NCBI GenBank assembly: GCA_964556145.1
Contig: CAZKVD010000069.1
Span: 1 to 9,139, forward strand
Length of the DNA: 9,139 bases
Reading direction: 5' to 3'
Origin: F1-20-MAGs119 sp964556145
GTDB taxonomy: Bacteria; Actinomycetota; Acidimicrobiia; Acidimicrobiales; Ilumatobacteraceae
The notes below the pieces were generated by a model. That model made no database searches and was not told where the DNA came from. It worked only from the letters and a program-made list of their open reading frames with translations. The position numbers and the translations under genes are program-made. Below, in pieces: positions 1-6,095 of this stretch (position 1 is its first letter; every line of letters starts with the position of its first letter).

Positions 1-645
1 ACCTTGGCAACGGTCAAGTGGTTTTCACAGCGGGCCGCCGCGATGGTGGGCATCGCCGTTGTGGCAGGAATCGTGCAGGCGTTGCTGATCGTCGACGACA
101 TCGATGGAGTTCTCGACATCGCATACGGCAAGATACTGGCAACCAAATTTGTGATCGTCGGGGCAATGCTGTTGTCGGCCGCGGTGGTTCGCCGCCGGTA
201 TCTCGACTCGGGGGTGGAACGCTTGCGTTCTGCGTTGGTTGTCGAGGCGGTTGTCGGGTTGTTGGTTCTCGGCGTCACCGCGGGTCTCGTTGCAGAAACG
301 CCCCGCGCCACCACCTCGGGTGCGCCCTTTGCCACCACGTTGGTTCAGGGCGACACGCTCGTCAATGTCACCGTTTCGCCCGCACGCGTCGGGCCCGTTG
401 AGATGCACATCATTGTCACCAGTCCCGGTGGGTCGCTGGACCCCGTTCGGTCGGCGCGGGTGCGGTTGTCGTCGGCGCAGCAGAACGTTCCGCCCATCGC
501 CATTGAACCCGCCCAGGTGGGTCCGAACCACTTCGTGGCAACCGCACAGATTCCCTACGCGGGAGACTGGGATCTCGACGTCATCCTGGTGGAGTCCGAC
601 GGGCGTGAATCGTTGTTCACGACACCGTTCACCGCACGTCCATGA
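1..645 (+). CDS. CopD-family copper resistance/uptake membrane protein, C-terminal part (5' truncated by window edge)
   Basis: The frame is open from base 1 and ends at TGA 643-645. The TTG at base 4 is an internal codon, so the true start lies outside the window. The first ~95 residues resemble the end of the CopD/YcnJ domain: membrane segments around residues 12-32, 45-62 and 76-96, with the AYGKILATKF stretch and a following RRR typical of that family. The remaining ~115 residues form a soluble beta-rich domain with P-A-R-V-G-P and Y-A-G-D-W-D-L-D-V motifs, like YtkA/FixH-type extracytoplasmic domains attached to CopC/CopD proteins. The likely role is copper handling at the cell membrane, by family. 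The metal ligands usually sit in parts not visible here, so specificity is unproven. The 3' end overlaps the convergent GNAT gene by 17 bases. Confidence 0.8.
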   Translation, partial: TLATVKWFSQRAAAMVGIAVVAGIVQALLIVDDIDGVLDIAYGKILATKFVIVGAMLLSAAVVRRRYLDSGVERLRSALVVEAVVGLLVLGVTAGLVAETPRATTSGAPFATTLVQGDTLVNVTVSPARVGPVEMHIIVTSPGGSLDPVRSARVRLSSAQQNVPPIAIEPAQVGPNHFVATAQIPYAGDWDLDVILVESDGRESLFTTPFTARP

Positions 646-1093
646 CGACCAAGTGGTGCGACATGCCCGTCGCATCGTCGAGGAATGCGTCGCCGACGAC
701 GTGCATCCCGTTCCGCTCGTAGAACGCAAGAGCAGTGTCGCGGGCGCGTGCCCACACGTTGTGGGCCCCAAGGCCTCGTGCACGTTCGATTCCCGCAGAC
801 AACAGCAGCGCGCCGACACCGTGGCTTTGCAACGTCTTGTCGACTGCCATGCCCCGTAGTTGAACCCCGGGTGCATCGGCTTCGACGGGAAAGGGGCGGG
901 GCAGCCATGTTGACGTGGCAACGATGACGTCGTCGGCATCCCTCATCACCAGGTGAGTCGTCGCGGGTTCGTCGTCTTCCGCGTAGCGCGGGTCCTGCGA
1001 CGGGGTGCCGTCACGCAACACCGACATGCGCAGGGGGAGAATCTCGGCGGTCGTTGCGGTGCCGACGCGGTAGGGAAGATGTTCACCGCTCAT
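629..1093 (-). CDS. GNAT-family N-acetyltransferase, last gene of the thiamine operon
   Basis: This 154-residue protein has the GNAT fold signature. Motif A lies near residues 78-98 (QLRGMAVD, then the acetyl-CoA pyrophosphate loop Q89-S-H-G-V-G94). Motif B lies near 112-130 (NVWARARDTALAFYERNGM). It should transfer an acetyl group from acetyl-CoA to an amine in the cytoplasm; the substrate cannot be read from the sequence. The ATG (1093-1091) overlaps the TGA of the ATPase gene as ATGA, and no Shine-Dalgarno sequence precedes it, so translation probably depends on coupling to the upstream gene. Its 3' end runs 17 bases into the convergent copD-like gene. Family assignment is firm. A link to thiamine metabolism is inferred only from its place in the operon. 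Confidence 0.88.
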   Translation of the reverse strand: MSGEHLPYRVGTATTAEILPLRMSVLRDGTPSQDPRYAEDDEPATTHLVMRDADDVIVATSTWLPRPFPVEADAPGVQLRGMAVDKTLQSHGVGALLLSAGIERARGLGAHNVWARARDTALAFYERNGMHVVGDAFLDDATGMSHHLVVMDVR

Positions 1094-1743
1094 GGTTGTG
1101 ACGACGATAGTTCGCGAAGGTACACAACGCGGTCGGCAATTCGCTGCGCCTCGATCGGGTCGTGGGTAACAACGATTGCGGTTGTCCCCGATTCCCTGAT
1201 GACACGCCGCAACTCGTCGGCAAGCGAGTAGCGCAGGTCGTGGTCGAGGCCGGCCAACGGTTCGTCGAGTAGCAGCACCCGTGGCTGTGGTGCCAGCGAG
1301 CGAGCGAGTGCAATACGTGCCGCTTCGCCTCCCGACAGCGTCGACGGATCACGTCGTGCGTGGGCCGCCATGCCGACGAGATCGAGCAACGTTCGCACCC
1401 GTTCGCGGCGTGCACCCGCCGCCACCCGGGCGATTTTCAACCCGTAGCCGACATTGTCTTCGACGTTCATGTGCGGGAAGAGCTGGTTGTTCTGGAACAC
1501 CAGACCCACGCCACGCTTGTACGTAGGAGTCGAGGTCACGTCGGTGTCATCGATGACCACGGTTCCGGTTGTCGGCAAGACGAGTCCGGCGATCACGCGC
1601 AGCAGAGTCGACTTTCCCGAACCACTTGGTCCGAGCACCGCAACGATCTCACCCGGCGCGACGCCCAACGAAACGTCGTTGAGAACGATGTTGCCATTGA
1701 AACCAACACGGATGTTGCGGGCTTCGAGTCGTGCCGCGCTCAT
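1090..1743 (-). CDS. thiQ: ABC transporter ATP-binding protein, thiamine importer (ThiQ-like)
   Basis: This 217-residue nucleotide-binding subunit powers the importer at the cytoplasmic face. All core motifs are visible: Walker A GPSGSGKST (38-46), Q-loop FQNN with Q84, signature LSGGE (136-140, E in place of the commoner Q), Walker B VLLLDE (156-161), D-loop GLD and switch histidine H194. The short length without a C-terminal regulatory domain matches ThiQ rather than the longer PotA/FbpC-type ATPases. ATG 1743-1741 overlaps the permease TGA as ATGA, and an AGGGGG stretch lies about 9 bases upstream. The thiamine assignment rests on the neighbouring ThiB- and ThiP-like genes, the kinase gene and the riboswitch. 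The ATPase sequence alone would also fit iron(III) or sulfate-type importers. Confidence 0.88.
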   Translation of the reverse strand: MSAARLEARNIRVGFNGNIVLNDVSLGVAPGEIVAVLGPSGSGKSTLLRVIAGLVLPTTGTVVIDDTDVTSTPTYKRGVGLVFQNNQLFPHMNVEDNVGYGLKIARVAAGARRERVRTLLDLVGMAAHARRDPSTLSGGEAARIALARSLAPQPRVLLLDEPLAGLDHDLRYSLADELRRVIRESGTTAIVVTHDPIEAQRIADRVVYLRELSSSQP

Positions 1744-3323
1744 GCGTCACGTCCCCCTGCCGCAGCAAGGTCGACGAAGGTGACGAGCACGAGACAGAGC
1801 AGACCAAGCACCGTGGCAACGACGAAGACCTGTGCCTGCACGAGGTCGCCGGGGCGGCCCAGGAGGCGACCGATTGTCATCGTGAGAGTTTCGCTTCCGC
1901 GGCGGGTCAAGAGGCTCGATGCGCCGAATTCTCCGACCGACACCAATGCAGCGAGGGCGGCCGCCGCGGCAATCGGCCGGCGAAGCAGACCCATGTCGAT
2001 GGTGCGAGCGACGTGAAGGGGAGCTGCGCCGAGCGTCGCGGCTGCGTTGCGCAGGTCGTCGGGGATCTGACGCAATGCCGAGGCCACCGAGCGCGAGACG
2101 AGGGGAAGTGCAACCACTGCATGGGCAACGGGAAGCAGCCACCACTTGCCGCGCCAATCGAAGGCACCCGAGCGGAAAGCGAGAATGATTCCCAGGCCAA
2201 CGACGACGGCCGAGACCACGACGGGAACGATCTCGCAGGTGGTGGCAACGGCGCGAACGAATCGTGACGTCGAATTCACCCGCACGAAGGCGATCGTGAC
2301 GCCGACCACGACGGCGAACAACATTGCGATGAATGCGGTCGACAACGTGGCCCACGCTGCAGGAACAAGGTTCGCCGCCACGGGATTCGTTGGCACGGGC
2401 GAGTCGCCGAATGCGGTCTTCCATGCCGAAAACGACACTTCGTCACCGACCCTCAGCGAGCGGATCACCAGTCCGACGAGAGGGGTGAGAAAGACGGCGA
2501 TCGTTGCGCCGATACCGATGCGCACCGCCACACGGCGCGAACGGGGGAATCGGTTCAACCCGCGCGGCGCAGTCGGTGTCGACTGCACGTTCGACCCCCG
2601 CGAGGTGAGGGCAAGGACGATCGACACGATGACGATCTGTGCAACCGCCAACGCCGAGGCCGCGCGCATGTCGCCCGCAAGAACGGCAAACCGATAGATC
2701 TCGGTTTCAACCACGGGATTCGACGGACCGGCAAGAACGCGCGCCGCCCCATAGGTGGAAAAGCAGTACATGAACACCAGTCCGCCGGCTGCTGCAACAC
2801 TGCCGCGAATCATCGGCCAGGTCACCGTTGCAAAGCGAGCCATGGGTCGCGCACCGAGGGTTGCGGCCGCTTCGTCGAGGAAGTACGACTGTGCTTCCCA
2901 TCGCGCCCCGACGATTCGAACGACCACGGCAACGTTGAGGAAGACGTGTGCCACGACGAGGGCGCTTGTCCCGGTATGCAGATCGCTCGGTAGCACCGCA
3001 CGAAATGCCAGGCCGATCACGACTGTGGGCAACACGAACGGCACCAGTGTGAGCGCACGCACGACCCGACGTCCACGGAACTCGTTGCGCGACAACAGCC
3101 ACGCCGTGGGCAGGCCGACGGCGAGCGTGATCATCGTGCTGAGTGCGGCCTGCCACGTGGTGAACCACACGGTCGAGCGCAATGCGTCGCTCGTCAGTGC
3201 GTTGGTGATGTTGCCACCCCTGCGCAGGGTGACGAGCGCCGGCCACGCCGCGAACACGCCAACGAACGCGGCGGGAACCACGACCATGGGCCGTGCGATG
3301 CGGGCGTACGCGCTCGCTGTCAC
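1740..3323 (-). CDS. thiP: ABC transporter permease with two MetI domains, thiamine importer (ThiP-like)
   Basis: This is a hydrophobic protein of about 527 residues with roughly a dozen membrane segments. It contains two tandem binding-protein-dependent permease domains. Each carries an EAA loop for docking the ATPase: EAAATLGARP near residue 151 and NAAATLGAAP near 427. A single chain with two such halves is typical of ThiP and of the iron permeases FbpB/SfuB, and the neighbours favour thiamine. Two GTG starts are possible. GTG 3323-3321 overlaps the ThiB stop as GTGA, matching the 4-base overlaps at the other junctions, with GGAG about 12 bases upstream. GTG 3353-3351 would add ten residues and a 34-base overlap with poorer upstream sequence. 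I chose the former. The ATPase gene follows directly. Confidence 0.88.
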   Translation of the reverse strand: MTASAYARIARPMVVVPAAFVGVFAAWPALVTLRRGGNITNALTSDALRSTVWFTTWQAALSTMITLAVGLPTAWLLSRNEFRGRRVVRALTLVPFVLPTVVIGLAFRAVLPSDLHTGTSALVVAHVFLNVAVVVRIVGARWEAQSYFLDEAAATLGARPMARFATVTWPMIRGSVAAAGGLVFMYCFSTYGAARVLAGPSNPVVETEIYRFAVLAGDMRAASALAVAQIVIVSIVLALTSRGSNVQSTPTAPRGLNRFPRSRRVAVRIGIGATIAVFLTPLVGLVIRSLRVGDEVSFSAWKTAFGDSPVPTNPVAANLVPAAWATLSTAFIAMLFAVVVGVTIAFVRVNSTSRFVRAVATTCEIVPVVVSAVVVGLGIILAFRSGAFDWRGKWWLLPVAHAVVALPLVSRSVASALRQIPDDLRNAAATLGAAPLHVARTIDMGLLRRPIAAAAALAALVSVGEFGASSLLTRRGSETLTMTIGRLLGRPGDLVQAQVFVVATVLGLLCLVLVTFVDLAAAGGRDA

Positions 3324-4363
3324 AGGGCTGCGGCTCTCCAGCTCTCGAGCCACGCGGTCCGGTTCGTCTCGATGTCGGCGGGATCAATCGTGAGCGGCGA
3401 AGCGGGCTGAACGGCAAAATCGGTGAAGACCTGCGGCAGTTCAACCGTGGTGTTCGCCGGGTTCACGAAGAGTGTCAACGGCAGGTCGGCCTGGAACACG
3501 GGGCCCGAGAGGTAGTCGACCAACTTTCCTGCCGCTTCCTCGTGTTTCGTCCCTCGGAGAACGCCGGCGAATTCGATCTGGCGGAAACACGTGGCTTCGA
3601 CGACTCCGGTTGGTGGTTCGGTGACGGGCGGATCGGAGTACACGACTTCGGCGGGCGGGCTCGATGCGTAACTCACAACGAGGGGACGACTGCCCTTGCC
3701 CGACGAGCCCGAGAACTCGACGGTGTACGCCTCGGTCCAGCCGTCGACGATCTTCACGTCGTTGTCGCGAAGCGACGACCAATAGTCCTGCCAGCTGTTT
3801 TCCCCGAACTGGGCGATCGAAGCGAGAAGGAATGCAAGACCGGGCGATGAGGTGTTCGGGTTCTGGACCACGAGCAGTCCCTTGTACTCGGGCTTCACGA
3901 GATCGGCGAGCGAGGTTGGCGGCGTGATGCCTTTGTCGGCGAACCACGCCTTGTCGTAGTTCACGCACACGTCGCCGGTGTCGACGGGTGTCAGCAGATC
4001 GTCTTCGACCAGCTCTTTGGCCTGAGGATCGAGGTCATCGAAATGAGCCGACCGGTGCGGCACGAAGACGTCGGCCTCGAGCGCTCGCGACATCAAGGTG
4101 TTGTCGACACCCCACAGGACGTCGCCCTCGGGTTTGCCGGCGGTGAGAACCGCCTTGGCGACGAGTTCGCCCGCATCGCCACCCGTGACGACCTCGACCT
4201 TGATGCCGGTTTCCTTCGTGAACTCGTCGAAGATCCCTTCGCTCGGCGTGAACGAGTCGTAGGCGACGAGTGTCAGTGACTCGGGTGTGGATACGCCGTC
4301 GTCACCGCCACAAGCGGCGAGAGTGGCTGCAAGAACGGCCGCAAAAGCAAGACCTTTCTTCAT
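3320..4363 (-). CDS. thiB: Thiamine ABC transporter substrate-binding lipoprotein (ThiB-like)
   Basis: This 347-residue protein begins MKKGLAFAAV and has a hydrophobic signal with lipobox L-A-A-C, cysteine 18. It is therefore probably an exported lipoprotein that captures substrate outside the membrane. It resembles the ThiB/TbpA family at several points: LTLVAYDSF (30-38), DVLWGVDN (81-88), VVQNPNTSSPGLAFL (165-179), DGWTEAY (207-213) and VVSYASSPP (229-237). In this family the GW.EAY segment helps bind thiamine. ATG 4363-4361 is preceded at 7 bases by AAAGGAG, which decides the start although the frame stays open upstream to 5065. It overlaps the kinase stop as ATGA. Thiamine is the best substrate call; its phosphates or a related precursor remain possible. 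Confidence 0.9.
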   Translation of the reverse strand: MKKGLAFAAVLAATLAACGGDDGVSTPESLTLVAYDSFTPSEGIFDEFTKETGIKVEVVTGGDAGELVAKAVLTAGKPEGDVLWGVDNTLMSRALEADVFVPHRSAHFDDLDPQAKELVEDDLLTPVDTGDVCVNYDKAWFADKGITPPTSLADLVKPEYKGLLVVQNPNTSSPGLAFLLASIAQFGENSWQDYWSSLRDNDVKIVDGWTEAYTVEFSGSSGKGSRPLVVSYASSPPAEVVYSDPPVTEPPTGVVEATCFRQIEFAGVLRGTKHEEAAGKLVDYLSGPVFQADLPLTLFVNPANTTVELPQVFTDFAVQPASPLTIDPADIETNRTAWLESWRAAAL

Positions 4364-5046
4364 CTTGATGCTCCTTTGTCTTCGATGTCCGAATGGGCGA
4401 GCGGTTGCACGACGAGCAGGGCGCCGGCGGCAAGACTGATCGTTGCCGCATCGTCGATCATCTCGTTGCTGACGCCACGGCTGACCCACGGTGCGAGTTC
4501 TTCGTCGAGGAGGTTCCAACGCAGGCCGCTGGTTCGTACACCGCGTGCAACGCCGTTCATCGCGTGCAGTGCGGTGAGATGCGACCCACGGCGTGGAACC
4601 AGACGCGAGTCGTCGCCGTGCAGCACCGTGACGTGGGCCGTGCCAATCACGGCTTCGAGTGCGATGTGAGAGAGCGAGGGGTTTGTGAGCGCGCTGAACA
4701 CGCCGTGCGCGTGGTCGAGTCGTCCACCGCCCGGGCTGAGCAGCACGGCATGTGTGGCGCCGGCGGTGGCAAGGTGCGCGAGGGCAAGCTCGGTGTCGGT
4801 TGCGTCCTTGTCGGTCGGCGACTGCAGTACGACCACATCGGATGCACGAAGACGTTCGAGTCCACGGGGAGAGATCGAGTCGAGGTCGCCGATGGCAACG
4901 TCGGGGGACAGGCCGAGTGCAAAGGCCGAGTCGACCCCCGAATCGGCGGCGATGACCAAGTCGAACGATCCGAGGTTCGGCATTGCGCGGACAAGAGAAC
5001 CACCCGTGATGACAAGTGCTCGTTTGAGGGTTGTATTCGCTTGCAT
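4360..5046 (-). CDS. thiN: Thiamine pyrophosphokinase (thiamine diphosphokinase)
   Basis: This 228-residue cytoplasmic enzyme transfers pyrophosphate from ATP to thiamine, giving the cofactor TPP. The family motifs appear in order: AADSG (34-38), P-D-x-A-I-G-D-L-D-S (48-57), DKDATDTELA (79-88) and GGRLDH (107-112). The C-terminal thiamine-binding domain has GLRWNL (174-179) and SRGVSNEM (189-196). The acidic residues of GDLDS and DKDATDTE are the expected metal and ATP ligands. It is the first gene behind a TPP riboswitch and is followed with an ATGA overlap by the thiamine-binding lipoprotein gene, so uptake and activation are made together. The ATG at 5046 sits 6 bases after a GGAGG that is itself part of the aptamer. 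Length and motifs are complete. Confidence 0.95.
   Translation of the reverse strand: MQANTTLKRALVITGGSLVRAMPNLGSFDLVIAADSGVDSAFALGLSPDVAIGDLDSISPRGLERLRASDVVVLQSPTDKDATDTELALAHLATAGATHAVLLSPGGGRLDHAHGVFSALTNPSLSHIALEAVIGTAHVTVLHGDDSRLVPRRGSHLTALHAMNGVARGVRTSGLRWNLLDEELAPWVSRGVSNEMIDDAATISLAAGALLVVQPLAHSDIEDKGASR
4371..4377 (-). promoter_or_regulatory. Ribosome binding site of thiB
   Basis: AAAGGAG is read on the minus strand, 7 bases before the ATG at 4363, and lies inside the end of the kinase gene. It sets the ThiB start despite a much longer open frame. It also gives the lipoprotein its own strong initiation signal, useful because a binding protein is normally needed in excess over its permease. 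Confidence 0.8.
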
Positions 5047-5050
5047 CGGA

Positions 5051-5140
5051 TCCCTCCGCCGGCATTACCCGGATCAGGTTCTCGGGTCGGTGGCGGCGGC
5101 CACCCTCTCAGCCCGTCGATCCGGCGAGCTCCCCGTGTGT
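5051..5140 (-). ncRNA. TPP riboswitch (THI element) in the leader of the thiamine operon
   Basis: Read on the minus strand, the conserved THI-box blocks occur in the right order. They are CGGGGAGC (5135-5128), CTGAGA (5111-5106), GAACCTGATC (5082-5073), GGGTAATGCCGGCG (about 5070-5057) and AGGGA (5055-5051). AGCTCG pairs with CGGGCT just before GAGA to form the pyrimidine-sensing arm, and CCGG pairs with CCGG around the GTAATG loop. Bound TPP should reduce expression of the downstream kinase and importer. No terminator hairpin with a U-run separates aptamer and gene. The ribosome binding site is part of the aptamer's last block, so control is probably translational. Flanks that should form helix P1 pair poorly (see findings). 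Recognition of the aptamer is near certain; the mechanism is inferred. Confidence 0.95.
5052..5057 (-). promoter_or_regulatory. Ribosome binding site of the kinase gene, embedded in the riboswitch
   Basis: GGAGGG on the minus strand overlaps the conserved AGGGA that ends the TPP aptamer, and its GGAGG core is 6 bases from the ATG at 5046. Ligand-induced folding would directly tie up this site, with no separate expression platform visible. Confidence 0.75.
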
Positions 5141-5150
5141 TGTTGACGTC

Positions 5151-5156
5151 AGGCTA
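5151..5156 (-). promoter_or_regulatory. Candidate -10 element of the thiamine operon
   Basis: TAGCCT on the minus strand fits a TAnnnT -10 pattern and would start transcription near 5144, just before the aptamer. It overlaps the TAG stop of the cation transporter gene. No convincing -35 box is seen, so this is tentative. Read-through from the transporter gene, which lies on the same strand, is an alternative. Confidence 0.3.
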
Positions 5157-6077
5157 CAGCCGGCTCCCGTCGTGAGCGATGTCGGGCTCGATGAAGATGT
5201 AGCGGGCCTTGTCGTACGCCCGTCGCACGTCGGACTCGACCGCATCGATGGCGGCCGACAGGGTGACGAAGTCGATGTCGCGGTTGAATTCCACCTTGGC
5301 GGCAACGAGCACTTCGTCGGGGCCGAGGTGTTCGGTACGCACGTAGATCACCGACACCACGGCGGGGTGTTGCATCATCGTGGTGAGGATCAGTTGCTCG
5401 TCGTCGGGCGAGGCGGATTCCCCGATCAGCAGGCTCTTCATCTCGATCGCAAGGACGATCGCGATGACGACGAGAAGAACGCCGATCGCCACCGAGCCGA
5501 CTGCGTCCCAGCGCGCATTGCCCGTGTAGTGGCCCATGACGACACCGAACAGCGCAAGAAACAGGCCGATCTCGGCACCGATGTCTTCGAGGAGAACCAC
5601 CGGTAGTTCGGGTTGCTTCGAGGTACGGATGAATCGCCACCACGACATGGATTTCGGTTTGACGTGGCGTGCCTCGCGCACCGCGGTCAGCAGAGACACG
5701 GTTTCGAGAGCGATTGCGACGAGCAGGATCCCGATCGCAACACCGAAGCCCTCGGTCTCGTGCGGATGGCGCAACTTCTGAATGCCCTCGTACAGCGCAA
5801 ACAGCCCACCCATGCTGAACAACACCAGAGCCACGACGAAGGCCCAGAAGTAGCGCTCACGGCCGTGGCCGAACGGACGCGACGACGACGGTCGCCGTTT
5901 CGCGCGGTTTCCACCGAGCAACAGCAAGGCCTGGTTGCCGGTGTCGGCCAGCGAGTGTGCCGATTCGGCGAGTAGTGACGCCGATGCGGTGATGAGGAAC
6001 CCGACGAACTTCGCTATTGCGATGCCGAGGTTGGCGAAAAACGCCGCGATGATCGCCTTCCGGCTGCCGTCTTGCAC
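5154..6077 (-). CDS. Cation diffusion facilitator (CDF) family metal exporter
   Basis: This 307-residue inner-membrane transporter has about six membrane segments followed by a cytoplasmic C-terminal domain of ~85 residues. CDF proteins export divalent metals such as zinc, iron or manganese in exchange for protons. Visible marks are ESAHSLADTGNQ (38-49) with H41 and D45 in the second membrane segment, PFGHGRERYFWA (68-79), and LEDIGAE (163-169) with D165 and E169 in the fifth segment. These four residues are the likely metal site. Metal choice cannot be called safely. GTG 6077-6075 is the only plausible start, because the frame upstream to 6941 runs antisense to the SDR gene. The start lies 18 bases from the divergent SDR start. 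The TAG stop lies about 107 bases before the kinase ATG. Confidence 0.88.
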   Translation of the reverse strand: MQDGSRKAIIAAFFANLGIAIAKFVGFLITASASLLAESAHSLADTGNQALLLLGGNRAKRRPSSSRPFGHGRERYFWAFVVALVLFSMGGLFALYEGIQKLRHPHETEGFGVAIGILLVAIALETVSLLTAVREARHVKPKSMSWWRFIRTSKQPELPVVLLEDIGAEIGLFLALFGVVMGHYTGNARWDAVGSVAIGVLLVVIAIVLAIEMKSLLIGESASPDDEQLILTTMMQHPAVVSVIYVRTEHLGPDEVLVAAKVEFNRDIDFVTLSAAIDAVESDVRRAYDKARYIFIEPDIAHDGSRL

Positions 6078-6082
6078 GCGGA

Positions 6083-6088
6083 TATCTT
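6083..6088 (+). promoter_or_regulatory. Candidate -10 element for a leaderless SDR transcript
   Basis: TATCTT matches 4 of 6 positions of the -10 consensus and ends 7 bases before the ATG at 6096. That would put the transcription start at or beside the A of the start codon. No Shine-Dalgarno sequence precedes the gene and no clear -35 is visible. Confidence 0.4.
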
Positions 6089-6095
6089 TGCATGC

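Noticed and set aside
25..939. Minus-strand open frame of about 304 codons
   Set aside because: It overlaps both the copD-like and GNAT genes out of frame and has no recognisable domain.
1731..3393. Plus-strand open frames opposite the permease (1731-2267, 2146-2697, 2755-3393)
   Set aside because: The minus strand carries a full ThiP-like permease with both EAA loops. The plus-strand translations are polar, motif-free shadows.
1740..4363. Iron(III) importer as an alternative reading of the ABC genes
   Set aside because: The architecture is shared, but the binding protein has the ThiB-type GW.EAY and SY..SP segments, and the genes follow a TPP riboswitch and thiamine kinase.
4364..5065. N-terminal extension of the ThiB frame up to 5065
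   Set aside because: It overlaps the kinase gene in another frame, and the signal peptide with lipobox begins at 4363 behind AAAGGAG.
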